A stretch of 64,000 nucleotides of DNA from Treponema sp. Lineage in GTDB: Bacteria; Spirochaetota; Spirochaetia; Treponematales; Treponemataceae. Below the pieces are notes generated by a model that saw only the letters and a list, made by a program, of their open reading frames with translations, was not told the DNA's origin and did no database searches. The stretch spans positions 11,666-75,665 of the forward strand of contig JAEETM010000007.1 of the NCBI GenBank assembly GCA_016290335.1, written 5' to 3'. Shown piece after piece: positions 41,367-50,314 of the stretch. A program made the translations under genes and the position numbers. Every line of letters starts with the position of its first letter. The first letter of the stretch is position 1.

Positions 41367-41792
41367 ATGTCTATTCTAATAAACCACCCTGCTTTAACAG
41401 CTGTTTTAATTCTTTCATTTCTGGCAACAGTTTTAATATATCTTGCTCCCTGCTTTGTTTGTAATAATTTAGTTGTTAGTGATGAATTCAATCTGGGAAC
41501 TTTTTGCGGCACTTTAACTCACAAAAACTGGGCCCACTGGTGTGGCAACATTATTTTACTTATTCCTTTCTGGATTTATTTAGATAACAAGCTTGGAAAA
41601 AGCTTTGTTGCAATTCTTGTTCTTCTCAATATGATTTCTACGGGTTTATATGGGCTTATTTCCAAACAAAGCTTATGCGGTTTAAGTGGCGTTGTATTTA
41701 TGATGATAGGGATTTCTGGAATAGTTGGCAAATGGTTCTTTTTCTTTGTTCTGGGAATAATAATTGGAATAATACGAACAATAATCACCTAA
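41367..41792 (+). CDS. Short rhomboid-like membrane protein
   Basis: 141 residues and about five membrane segments. HKNWAHWCGNIILLIPFWI resembles the HWxxN part of rhomboids and CGLSGVVFMMIG the GxSG serine box. The final helix that should carry the catalytic His is not apparent, so it may be a shortened or inactive rhomboid. GGAGA precedes the ATG. Confidence 0.6.
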   Translation: MSILINHPALTAVLILSFLATVLIYLAPCFVCNNLVVSDEFNLGTFCGTLTHKNWAHWCGNIILLIPFWIYLDNKLGKSFVAILVLLNMISTGLYGLISKQSLCGLSGVVFMMIGISGIVGKWFFFFVLGIIIGIIRTIIT

Positions 41793-41828
41793 CCTATTTT
41801 GAGTATTGATCAAAACAGGAGATATAAA

Positions 41829-42194
41829 ATGATTAACTGGAAAACTCTTGAATATGAATATAATGGTATCAAAATCACAGTTGATTGGTGGGCCAAGGAT
41901 TTTAATGCTAAGTATGAATCAAAATTTGGCACAATGGTTTATGGCAGCCATTTGCTGTATATGATCCCTAAGGAATATACAGAAGCAGAAATCCGGTCAA
42001 GATGCTGCGGACCTCTGTTATGTGAAAAGTTCAAAGCAACTGAAGATTACCTTACAGCACATCCAGATTTTTTACCGGAACTTAAAAAGTCCTCCCCTGA
42101 AGGATTCGCCCGCTACGACTATCTGCGCAAAAAATGCAAAACCGCAGGTCTGGACGATCTGAGCTCAACACTTATCCGCTCACTTGTCCGTTAA
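41829..42194 (+). CDS. Unknown 121-residue protein
   Basis: Begins MINWKTLEYEYNGIKITVDW; the second half has CCGPLLCEKFKAT and is helical. AGGAGAT precedes the chosen ATG; an earlier in-frame start lacks one. Soluble, no family recognised. A hairpin (CCCGG...CCGGG) follows at about 42220. Confidence 0.45.
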   Translation: MINWKTLEYEYNGIKITVDWWAKDFNAKYESKFGTMVYGSHLLYMIPKEYTEAEIRSRCCGPLLCEKFKATEDYLTAHPDFLPELKKSSPEGFARYDYLRKKCKTAGLDDLSSTLIRSLVR

Positions 42195-42267
42195 TTTGTA
42201 TAGTCTTTTTAGGGGGCTTTTCCCGGTCATTTTGGGAGTTTCCGGGATTTAAACAACCAGTTCTGCT

Positions 42268-42355
42268 ATATTATATAAAAAGGGACGAATAAGTCCCCAT
42301 AACCGCGGATTTACACTCTACTTGCCCGCGGTAAATAAACTGAGCTAAAGGAGTT
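42268..42355 (+). promoter_or_regulatory. Promoter and two-hairpin 5' untranslated region
   Basis: A TATATTATATAA -10 region at about 42268 is followed by GGGAC-GAATAA-GTCCC and by ACCGCGG paired with CCGCGGT across 17 bases, then AAAGGAG. The paired elements in an AT-rich gap suggest regulated mRNA folding ahead of the sigma-like gene. Confidence 0.5.
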
Positions 42356-42358
42356 TTT

Positions 42359-42913
42359 ATGACATCAACCACACACACAACCTCTCATTCATCAAATGAC
42401 CAGGTAAAAGAATTATGTTTTATAATTCACAATGCCAAAACTGAAGAAGAAAGAAATAATGCAAAATGGGAACTTGTATATAGTTTCAAAGACAACGTTA
42501 AACATACATGCCAAGAATACCTTAAAAATATTTATGGCAAAAATGTAGACTTTGAAAGCAAGAATATATATGACCTCATAGACGTTTGTTATGACGTATT
42601 ATTTGAATATGCCGAAAAATACGACCCGGAACACTCAAGCGGTGCAAGCCTTTTTACTTATGCCAGAAAGGAAATGAAAAACAAAAAGGCCTTGTTTATT
42701 CTCCAGTCTTTGTCAGAGGAAGAAACTGCCATTCTCTACACAATGACTGATATCAATAATAACTATAAACCAATTTCAGAAAGAGAAGGCGTTCGTCGCC
42801 TGGAAGTAATGGGTTTCAATATCAAACGTGGAACTCTAAACTCTCGCCGCGAAGCACTTAAGAAAAAAGTCTGGTCTGCCCTATACGATACAGACTATAA
42901 ATATGTCGCATAA
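42359..42913 (+). CDS. Sigma-like protein
   Basis: 184 residues. YDVLFEYAEKYDPEHSSG followed by FTYARKEMKNKKAL recalls the DLxQEG...YDPxxGxxFxTYA stretch of sigma region 2; the C-terminal IKRGTLNSRREALKK may be a region-4-like helix pair. Short and divergent, so it could also be a phage-type regulator. It has a structured 5' untranslated region. Confidence 0.45.
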   Translation: MTSTTHTTSHSSNDQVKELCFIIHNAKTEEERNNAKWELVYSFKDNVKHTCQEYLKNIYGKNVDFESKNIYDLIDVCYDVLFEYAEKYDPEHSSGASLFTYARKEMKNKKALFILQSLSEEETAILYTMTDINNNYKPISEREGVRRLEVMGFNIKRGTLNSRREALKKKVWSALYDTDYKYVA

Positions 42914-42993
42914 AAAAATAAAAAACATTTTGCCAAAAAAAAGCTTTTATCACATAACACTAGTAATAATGAACCATATAGGAGGTAACGAAT

Positions 42994-43707
42994 ATGAAAA
43001 ACACAAATTTCAGTCTGTTGGAACAGTTGGGAATTCCTTCTTATGAAAGAAAATTCGAAGATATAAATTTAAACTATGTTTTCTCACCTGAGGAAATAGA
43101 AAGGTTCTGCATAAAAAAAATGACCACACTTGCCATTATCTCAGAAATGGACCTTCCATATAATATACCTGCATATAACCACCTCAATATTATTCTGGTC
43201 AGCATTACAGACGTAAAGTTTAATAAATATTTATTTGATATGTACAAAAAAATTACACAGTATTGTGGAAGTCTTTGCATTGTAGTATTTGAGAAAAATG
43301 GGGCCTTAAAACTTGGAAACTGCAATGGAGTAAAATTTGTAAATAAAACTCCCTATTTTTCTGAAATTGTTTTTTCTCGATGGATTTATGAAGACTATAT
43401 TACTCAAAAGGTCTACACTTTCTTTTCTAATTTCAGCACTCTGTTAAATAACGAAGATATATTATTAACAGATATTTACGAATCCATTTTCTGGTCAATA
43501 TACAATATTAAATCGGAGTTCCTTTCTGAAGAACAGGTAAAAGAATACTTCAAGAAAAACTCTAAGAACAAAAGTAAATCCCCATTATTCCTGGACTATG
43601 TGCTTTCCACAAGTTTTTCAACCTACTGCCAGACAGAAGACCATGAACCACAACTTAAATATGAACTAAGTTCCGTATCTCGCGCCTGCAAACAATTTCC
43701 GGCATAA
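42994..43707 (+). CDS. Unknown 237-residue protein
   Basis: Alternating alpha/beta pattern without membrane segment. GGAGG precedes the ATG. It lies three bases ahead of the exported protein gene and likely shares its mRNA. No family recognised. Confidence 0.45.
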   Translation: MKNTNFSLLEQLGIPSYERKFEDINLNYVFSPEEIERFCIKKMTTLAIISEMDLPYNIPAYNHLNIILVSITDVKFNKYLFDMYKKITQYCGSLCIVVFEKNGALKLGNCNGVKFVNKTPYFSEIVFSRWIYEDYITQKVYTFFSNFSTLLNNEDILLTDIYESIFWSIYNIKSEFLSEEQVKEYFKKNSKNKSKSPLFLDYVLSTSFSTYCQTEDHEPQLKYELSSVSRACKQFPA

Positions 43708-43710
43708 AGA

Positions 43711-44175
43711 ATGAATAAACATATTTTACAATTACTTATTTTGGTAAGCCTGCTTTGTACAGGAACACAAAAACTGTGGGCCTTTGACAGACACGCAAAA
43801 CCTTCTTTCACTGCAACCTGGTATCTTACCCAGACTGCCCCGGAATATAATGCACTGCCAAAAGGTAACCCTACATTAAGTGGCAGAGGTGACAGGGACG
43901 ATATATCTGCTGGCAGCAAGTTCCTGTGGTATCTGTTCCGGGCAGACTCCAATAATGGGTATGATACAGACGAATTACACAACAAGTACCATCTGGACTC
44001 TCTCACTATTGTATACGACTATAACGAATATCTTAAGTACCTGCACAACTTTACTTACACCAGCCGATACGACTATCTGGATAATAACGACTTAAAAGGC
44101 ATGAAGTCCTATATTTCAAAAGTCTATTCAAAAGATACCGTATGGAATAACTGGCTATTTACAATAGGAGATTAA
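43711..44175 (+). CDS. Small exported protein
   Basis: 154 residues with an N-terminal signal peptide (HILQLLILVSLLCTGTQ, cleavage near AFA-like LWAF). The mature part is rich in Tyr, Asn and Asp. No lipobox. Function unknown. Cotranscribed with the preceding gene. Confidence 0.5.
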   Translation: MNKHILQLLILVSLLCTGTQKLWAFDRHAKPSFTATWYLTQTAPEYNALPKGNPTLSGRGDRDDISAGSKFLWYLFRADSNNGYDTDELHNKYHLDSLTIVYDYNEYLKYLHNFTYTSRYDYLDNNDLKGMKSYISKVYSKDTVWNNWLFTIGD

Positions 44176-44191
44176 TAATCTTCCATCAATA

Positions 44192-44290
44192 ATTACCGTT
44201 TTTTCAACATTTTTTCTCCCCAATATTACCGTTTTTTCAACATTTTTTTTGGTTAAAATTACCGTTTTTTCAATATTTTCCCATTTTTCC
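44192..44290. repeat. Three tandem 33-bp repeats
   Basis: ATTACCGTTTTTTCAACATT starts at 44192, 44225 and 44258, exactly 33 bp apart; the third has TAT for CAT and decays after 20 bp. The first 22 bases are conserved, the rest vary. Spacing near three helical turns suggests a protein-binding array. Confidence 0.75.
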
Positions 44291-44299
44291 CCACCCTTT

Positions 44300-44537
44300 T
44301 TTCAGTGCACCCGCATTATAACTCCAAGCGCAATATTGCGCGCTTTTGCCCTATGAATCACGCCCGGGAGCCACTTTTATAAAAGTATTTTATAATCCGC
44401 TTACACTGATTTTTTCTTGCAAAGTCATTTACATTCTGCTAATATTTTATATACAACTGATTATCTAAAAGTTTAATTATAGAAAAGTGAAAAATTGAGA
44501 GAGGGTTTTATTCTATTTTTATAAGAGGTATTTTTCT
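44300..44537 (+). promoter_or_regulatory. Intergenic region with promoter of the outer-membrane protein gene
   Basis: Contains palindromes GCGCAATATTGCGC (44328-44341) and CTTTTATAAAAG, then TTGCAA, 17 nt, TAATAT near 44418-44446 as a good promoter candidate, and AAGAGG before the ATG at 44538. No gene is seen. Confidence 0.5.
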
Positions 44538-45008
44538 ATGAAAAAACTTTTTACTGTACTGGCTCTTCTGGCTGTAATGGGAACTGCAAAAATCTTTGCA
44601 TTCGGTATTGGTGCTCAGGGTGGTTACCCACTTGGTGCTTCTGTTACATTTAAGGCTGATAACCTTCCTTGTATTTTTGCTGCAGATGTTTCAATTGGAA
44701 GCGTAACAGGCTTTGGTCTTACTGCTGACTGGTGGATTGCAAATCCTTCAATTCAGGGAACTTGGGGATACTTCTATGGCGTAGGTCTTGGTGGCAAAAT
44801 GTACATGGGTGACGGATGGTCTTATCTTAACATTGGACCTCGTGCAGTTTTAGGAACAAACGTAAGACTTTTAGACAACTTCCTTGAACTTTATGTACAG
44901 GCTGTATATATGCCAACCTTCAATATCAATCTTAGCGGAGAAAGCGGACAGGCCGGATTCAACTGGGCAGGCTTTGGTGCTGCCGGCGGTTTCCGCATCT
45001 GGTTCTAA
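44538..45008 (+). CDS. Small outer-membrane beta-barrel protein
   Basis: 156 residues: signal peptide MKKLFTVLALLAVMGTAKIF, then alternating aromatic/Gly strands and a terminal GFRIWF, the C-terminal Phe signature of barrel proteins. Pattern and size recall the spirochete BAPKO_0422/DUF3996 outer-membrane family. Likely an eight-stranded barrel in the outer membrane. Confidence 0.7.
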   Translation: MKKLFTVLALLAVMGTAKIFAFGIGAQGGYPLGASVTFKADNLPCIFAADVSIGSVTGFGLTADWWIANPSIQGTWGYFYGVGLGGKMYMGDGWSYLNIGPRAVLGTNVRLLDNFLELYVQAVYMPTFNINLSGESGQAGFNWAGFGAAGGFRIWF

Positions 45009-45047
45009 CCCATGTCATTTTCGGGCTTGACCCGAAAATCTCTATAC

Positions 45048-45080
45048 TAAAAAAGGCACTTCATCCGAAGTGCCTTTCTC
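45048..45080. terminator. Bidirectional terminator
   Basis: AAAGGCACTT and AAGTGCCTTT pair with A and T runs at both ends, serving the barrel gene on plus and acpP on minus. A second hairpin (ATTTTCGGG/CCCGAAAAT) lies at 45017-45039. Confidence 0.85.
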
Positions 45081-45105
45081 ATTTAACCCGCAGTTTGTTT
45101 TAGTG

Positions 45106-45342
45106 CTATTCGTCCTTAATTCCCATCTGTTTAAGGTACTCCACCACATCCTTCACCGTCTTAAACGGAACAAACTCTTCAAAGTGAATCCCGTAAAACT
45201 CTTCAACGCCCATCGACATCATCAATACCGAAAGCGAATCAAGTCTCAAATCTTCCAGAAGACGTGAATCCTCGGTCATGTTATCCACATTAACCTTTGG
45301 TGCTGTTTTTTTCACAATCTGCTTCAAATCATCAATAATCAT
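45106..45342 (-). CDS. acpP: Acyl carrier protein
   Basis: 78 residues, four-helix ACP fold with RLDSLSVLMMSMGVEE: the Ser in DSL carries phosphopantetheine. Acidic as usual. Last gene of the FakA-PlsX-FakB-ACP group, so it probably carries acyl chains for phospholipid synthesis from scavenged fatty acids. Confidence 0.88.
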   Translation of the reverse strand: MIIDDLKQIVKKTAPKVNVDNMTEDSRLLEDLRLDSLSVLMMSMGVEEFYGIHFEEFVPFKTVKDVVEYLKQMGIKDE

Positions 45343-45392
45343 CTCGTTTTCCTCGCCACAAAATCAGCTGCAAAAATCTCGCCGATAAAATC

Positions 45393-46295
45393 CTACTCCA
45401 AAGGCTCATCTTCACGGCGCAGAGGGAAGAACTCGTATCCAGCCAGCCATGGACCATTATGGCAGCCGCTAACCGGAGACATAATTACATCCTCATGATT
45501 GCACTCAATTCCATAAGCCTTTTCAACTTCGCGCAGCTCTGTAATAGCCGAAGGACCGGTATAAACATGGAACAGAATGTAATCCTTAGGGTCTCTGTCG
45601 CCAATCTTTTCTTTTATGATTTCGCAGGTTTTCTGCAAAGCCTTTTTCTGAGTTCTTACACTTGCAAGCGCTACAACTTCGCCGTTTCGGTCAAAATGAA
45701 TTACAGGACAGATGCTCAGCATTTTTCCCATAAAGGCTTTTCCACCCTTAAGGCGTCCGTTATAAATAAGATAGTCAAGCTTGCCGTCAATTCCCATAAA
45801 CTCCTGGCGTTCCTTAATCCATTCGATTTCCTTAACAATCTGCTCGGTTGGAACACCCTTTTCTACCATTTCGGCAGCCTTAATTGCAAGCAGACCTTCG
45901 TTAAACGCAGTGATTCGGCTGTCAATTACAGTAATCTTCATCTTGTCGGCAAACTCTTCACCAATCAAACGAAGCTCATTGTAAGTTCCGCCCAATCCGG
46001 AGCTGATGGCAATAATAATAAGCTCGTTGTAGCCTTTTTCGTAAAGCTCGTTGAACTGCTTTCTTACCTTTTCTGCATCAGGAATAGCAGTTTTAGGAAG
46101 ATTATCCTTAGGATTTTCAATAGTTTCCTGCTGTCTGTAAAACTCAACCGGGTCTAAATCCGGGCCTTCCTCATATTCAACACCCAGGAAAGTAAGTCTT
46201 ACTCGGATAATTCCGATATCATACTTTTTGTAACGTTCAGGACCGTATTCAATGCAGCCTGTAGAAGTACACATAACGTAACGTTTGTTTTCCAT
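45393..46295 (-). CDS. DegV-family fatty-acid-binding protein (FakB-like)
   Basis: 300 residues. ELIIIAISSGLGGTYNELR contains the SSGLSGTY-like DegV signature that holds the fatty acid carboxylate, and VIDSRITAFNEG and GRLKGGK follow. FakB presents fatty acids to the FakA kinase. The N-terminus has a Cys-containing entry rather than a secreted signal. Position beside FakA and PlsX supports this. Confidence 0.85.
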   Translation of the reverse strand: MENKRYVMCTSTGCIEYGPERYKKYDIGIIRVRLTFLGVEYEEGPDLDPVEFYRQQETIENPKDNLPKTAIPDAEKVRKQFNELYEKGYNELIIIAISSGLGGTYNELRLIGEEFADKMKITVIDSRITAFNEGLLAIKAAEMVEKGVPTEQIVKEIEWIKERQEFMGIDGKLDYLIYNGRLKGGKAFMGKMLSICPVIHFDRNGEVVALASVRTQKKALQKTCEIIKEKIGDRDPKDYILFHVYTGPSAITELREVEKAYGIECNHEDVIMSPVSGCHNGPWLAGYEFFPLRREDEPLE

Positions 46296-46337
46296 AAAAA
46301 AGATCTCCTAAGCTATATTATCACGCATTTTTCATTA

Positions 46338-47327
46338 TTATTCTACTTTATTATCAACACCATACACACTTTTATTTTCTGCAAGATTCAAAAGCATTTT
46401 TGTAGTATTAAAGATAGACATTTCATTTGCCGCACCGTGAGCTTTAATTACAAGCTTTGATACACCAAGAACAAGACCGCCGCCCAGCGAATTAAAATCG
46501 TACATAGCCGCAAGCTGCCCCGCAAGCTCCAGATACTGCTGATTTCCAGTCTTCTTTCCAAGCTTTACAATATCAGTGATAAGCCGGCGCGCAATTCCTT
46601 CAGAAACCTTAAGCACCTGGTTACCTGCAAAACCATCGCATACAAGAACATCGCAGTCGCCCGAAAGTGAATTAGTTCCTTCCAGGTTACCAACAAAGTT
46701 CAGTTCTTTATCTGCCTTCAAAAGCTGATGTGTTTCCTTTACAAGTGCATTTCCCTTAGATTCTTCAGCCCCGTTAGAAAGAAGACCAACGCGAGGATTT
46801 TCAATCTTATACAAATCGTGCATAAGCTCCGCACCAAGATGAGCAAACTGAACAAGCATATCGCTCGAACAGTCGATGTTGGCACCTGTATCTACAACAC
46901 ACGTAAATCCGCCCTTTTCTGCCGGTAATATAGCGGCCAGCGCAGGTCGTGCCAGATCTGTTTTATGAAGATACATCATTGAACCAACAAGCAGCGCACC
47001 CGTACTTCCGGCATTCACCATTCCCACAACTTCATCATTATTCTTTACTTCTTCCAGCGCTTTTACCAGCGAAGAATTAGTCTTCTGTTTGATTGCCATA
47101 ACCGGATGGTCAAAGTTAGTAATGCAGTCCGGCGCATGGATGATTTTCACACGCGAAAGGTCAGCTCCCAGCTCTTTAAGTTTAGCTGATATAACACTTT
47201 CATCACCAGTCAGACAAACCTTAAGATTTGCAAACTCCGCCAGAGCCTTGCATGCTCCTGTAACAATCATCTCCGGGCCCTTATCGCTGCCCAATGTATC
47301 AATTACAACTGTATAAAACTTGTCCAT
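46338..47327 (-). CDS. plsX: Phosphate acyltransferase PlsX
   Basis: 329 residues: VVIDTLGSDKGPEMIVTGA at the start, NAGSTGALLVGSMMYL, GANIDCSSDMLVQFA and GNVLKV-like GNQVLKVSEG. PlsX makes acyl-phosphate from acyl-ACP at the membrane. Position 1 of the usual DAMGGD motif region reads DTLGSD, a noticeable change of the canonical motif. In operon with FakA, FakB and ACP. Confidence 0.88.
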   Translation of the reverse strand: MDKFYTVVIDTLGSDKGPEMIVTGACKALAEFANLKVCLTGDESVISAKLKELGADLSRVKIIHAPDCITNFDHPVMAIKQKTNSSLVKALEEVKNNDEVVGMVNAGSTGALLVGSMMYLHKTDLARPALAAILPAEKGGFTCVVDTGANIDCSSDMLVQFAHLGAELMHDLYKIENPRVGLLSNGAEESKGNALVKETHQLLKADKELNFVGNLEGTNSLSGDCDVLVCDGFAGNQVLKVSEGIARRLITDIVKLGKKTGNQQYLELAGQLAAMYDFNSLGGGLVLGVSKLVIKAHGAANEMSIFNTTKMLLNLAENKSVYGVDNKVE

Positions 47328-47336
47328 TATTTTCTC

Positions 47337-49136
47337 CTATTCTGCCGACGCAAAAAAGCTGTATACATCCTGACCACCATCATAAACGGTAATTTCCAAA
47401 TCAGGATACTTTTCAGAAATCATTTCTTCTGCCTTTTCTGCCTCTTCTTTAGTTACATCTTTACCATAGAATAGCGTAAAAAGCTCTTTATCTTCAATAT
47501 CTTCCATATTAGAAACCATTTCCATAAGAGCCGCAAGCTTATCCTTCTGCACGCTTACAATTTTTTCGCCAAACATTCCAAGATAATCGCCCTTTTTTAT
47601 ATCCTTACCGCAAAGCTCCACATCGCGGATGGAAACAGCAACATCGCCGTATACTACATTTTCAAGAGCCTCCGTAACATCGCCAAGCATCTCTTCCACA
47701 TCTTCAGCAAGCACATTTACAACCGCCAGCGCACTATAACACTGCTGCACCGACTTTGTAGGAATTACGTGGATTTGCGCCCCCGAATAAAGCTCTGCAG
47801 ACTGCTGTGCCGTAAGGATGATGTTGGAATTATTCGGCAGAACAACAATATGGTCAGCATCAAGCTGCTCGTAAGCCTCCACAAAAGCCGAAGCCGGAGG
47901 ATTTCCCGTCTGCCCTCCATCAATAATTATATCAGCCCCAAAGTCTGTGAAAACGCTCTTTACCCCTTCGCCATTTGCCACGCAGACAATCGCAATATGC
48001 TTATGAATCTTTTTTTTCTCTGATGATGATGAACCACCGGCTTTTGTACCGCCCGCCTTTCCTGCTGCCGAATCAGCCCCGGACTTTATAATCTCCTCGT
48101 GCTGGAGCGCCATATTTTCAATCTTTATCGTAAGGAACTCGCCATATTTTCTCAGTTCATTCAACACGTTCCCCGGATTCGGCGTATGCACATGCAGCTT
48201 CACAATATCATCTTCCTTAAACGCCACAACAGACTCTCCGCCCATCCCGTTCAAAAAGTTTATGATGATATTGATATCAAAATCTTCTATTGTACTGCCA
48301 GTTTCCTTCTGTACCTTCACCGTCTGCAGCCTGAGCAAGCACTCCGTACAATACCCAAACTCCAGCACACTATCCCTAGTAAATGCCGAAATATCCACCG
48401 CCGGCACGTTAGCCTTTTCGCTTGCTGTCCCCTCTCCAAACTCCGCATTCGAAACCGGCGCCCCCGTAAACCCGGTATTACTATCCGCCACCTCTTTACT
48501 CTCCGCCGGATCATACTTCGGATTTATCAATGTATGGAACATTCCGTACGCAATACTAAGGTACCCCGCTCCACCACTGTCTATAACATCCGCCTCTTTC
48601 AACGCCTGCAAAATATCCTTAGTCTTCGGCAGCGCAATTCTAGCTCCAAGAAGATGAGCCTTATAAAAATCTTCGATTGTTGAGTTTTCATTCAAGCAGT
48701 TCTTTGCATATTCAACAGATTCCCTGAAAACCGTGAGGATTGTCCCCTCTACAGGTGTAACAACTGCCTTGTAAGACTGTTCAACGCCTTTTTCATAAGC
48801 GGCAACAAGCTGATTTACGTTTACTTCATCAAAATCTTTAAGCCCTAACTGAATCCCTTTAAAAATCTGCGAAAGGATTACGCCAGAGTTACCCCGCGCA
48901 CCCAGCAGCATACCGCGAGACAAAGCCGTTGCGACTTCACCAATCTTGTTTGAAGCAGCCATTTCTGCCTGTACAACCCCCGCAGAAAAAGTGCTGGTCA
49001 TATTAGACCCGGTATCTCCATCCGGCACCGGAAAAACATTCAAATCATCAATGTTCTTACTGTTAGCCCGCAGGTTCTTCAATCCCCCGCCCAACATCCG
49101 CAAAAAAACTTCACCGTTTAAAGTCTTTGAATCCAT
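47337..49136 (-). CDS. fakA: Fatty-acid kinase FakA (DAK2/DegV-type)
   Basis: 599 residues. N-terminal DhaL kinase domain with NVFPVPDGDTGSNMTSTF and RGNSGVILSQIFKG, a middle domain, a Gly/Ser/Lys linker near residue 360 and a C-terminal domain with DIIIDGGQTGNPPASAF and VLPNNSNIILTA. FakA phosphorylates fatty acid bound to FakB; PlsX then passes the acyl chain on. The ATG at 49136 is preferred over one six codons earlier; neither has a clear ribosome site. Confidence 0.85.
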   Translation of the reverse strand: MDSKTLNGEVFLRMLGGGLKNLRANSKNIDDLNVFPVPDGDTGSNMTSTFSAGVVQAEMAASNKIGEVATALSRGMLLGARGNSGVILSQIFKGIQLGLKDFDEVNVNQLVAAYEKGVEQSYKAVVTPVEGTILTVFRESVEYAKNCLNENSTIEDFYKAHLLGARIALPKTKDILQALKEADVIDSGGAGYLSIAYGMFHTLINPKYDPAESKEVADSNTGFTGAPVSNAEFGEGTASEKANVPAVDISAFTRDSVLEFGYCTECLLRLQTVKVQKETGSTIEDFDINIIINFLNGMGGESVVAFKEDDIVKLHVHTPNPGNVLNELRKYGEFLTIKIENMALQHEEIIKSGADSAAGKAGGTKAGGSSSSEKKKIHKHIAIVCVANGEGVKSVFTDFGADIIIDGGQTGNPPASAFVEAYEQLDADHIVVLPNNSNIILTAQQSAELYSGAQIHVIPTKSVQQCYSALAVVNVLAEDVEEMLGDVTEALENVVYGDVAVSIRDVELCGKDIKKGDYLGMFGEKIVSVQKDKLAALMEMVSNMEDIEDKELFTLFYGKDVTKEEAEKAEEMISEKYPDLEITVYDGGQDVYSFFASAE

Positions 49137-49298
49137 AATAGATAAAATTATCACTTTTGAATATAAACTGAAACGAAACTCCCAGCAAATCCCGCCCGGG
49201 AGCTATTTTTTTTAGATTAAGTGCCCAAAACCTTGATTCCTTGAATGATACGGTTATTTTTAGTTATAATAATTTTACACAAATAAACGAGGCCCATT

Positions 49299-50180
49299 AT
49301 GTCTAAAAAAAATAGATTTTGTATATTTTTAATGATTCTAATGCTGACTTCATCTTTCGTTATTGCAGATGAAAAACCTTTAAACATCAAATTATTTGGC
49401 AACGGAGATATCTTCAAAATAAACACAGTAGAAGAAAGCATCCTTTTCGGTACCGGCTTAGCTTTGAATGCCACCAGCCTTATCATTGAAAAAACCCGTG
49501 CCCCAGCTTTACCAGAGTTCCCTTATTATATAGAAGACATCAACATTCTGGACCAGAAACTCGCTTTCGCCTACTCAAGTTCTTTACACAAAATCTCCAC
49601 AGTATCTTGTGTAGTCGGCATGCTCACCCCGGGAATCCTGGCCTTATCAACTGATTCCTCCGAATGGCTCACAATCTCCCTCATGTACGCCGAAGCCTTC
49701 CTGCTTGCAAACGGTATCAAGGAACTTACCAAAACCTTCGTTGCCCGCCCCCGCCCCTACATGTACTTCGACGGCTATCCTCAGAAAAAACTTGATGAAG
49801 GCGACTGGGATGACTCTTTTTTCTCCGGTCACACCGCCCTTGCCTTTACCGGCGCCGCTTTCACCAGCTACGTCTTTGCCAAATACAACCCCGACTCCCC
49901 ATGGCGCTTTGCAGTAGCCGCCGGAACCTACACACTTGCCGCCGCTACCGGAATAATGCGCGTTGCCGGTGGAAATCACTTTGTAACAGACGTCCTTGTA
50001 GGTGCCGCAGTAGGAACCGCGTGCGGAATCCTTGTTCCATGGCTCCACACAAAAATCGGCGGTACACAAGCAAGTTCATCATCAGCTGCACAATCATCAT
50101 CAGCAAAAACCTCCAGAGGTTTTTCCTCAATCGCGCCTCAAATCACCCCTTACAGCGTAGGTTTTTCCGTCAAACTGTAA
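49299..50180 (+). CDS. PAP2-family membrane phosphatase
   Basis: 293 residues with a signal-like start and several membrane helices. The three motifs are seen: KTFVARPRP (KxxxxxxRP), FFSGHTALAF (SGH) and MRVAGGNHFVTDV (RxxxxxHxxxD). Members remove phosphate from lipids such as undecaprenyl or phosphatidyl phosphates. A Ser/Ala-rich tail follows the last helix. Diverges from fakA across a 160-bp promoter region. Confidence 0.85.
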   Translation: MSKKNRFCIFLMILMLTSSFVIADEKPLNIKLFGNGDIFKINTVEESILFGTGLALNATSLIIEKTRAPALPEFPYYIEDINILDQKLAFAYSSSLHKISTVSCVVGMLTPGILALSTDSSEWLTISLMYAEAFLLANGIKELTKTFVARPRPYMYFDGYPQKKLDEGDWDDSFFSGHTALAFTGAAFTSYVFAKYNPDSPWRFAVAAGTYTLAAATGIMRVAGGNHFVTDVLVGAAVGTACGILVPWLHTKIGGTQASSSSAAQSSSAKTSRGFSSIAPQITPYSVGFSVKL

Positions 50181-50314
50181 AAAAGTGCATTGTATAGCAA
50201 GGTTTTTTTAGATTTTTCATTGTTTACCAGTTGAAACACTCCCCTCATTTCATTACAATATTTTGACGTATACATTTTTCAATATGGAAATACTATTTTT
50301 AAAGAGGTAACAAT

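Noticed and set aside
45393..46295. DegV-like protein as a secreted lipoprotein because of early Cys
   Set aside because: There is no hydrophobic signal core before the Cys residues, and the operon supports FakB.
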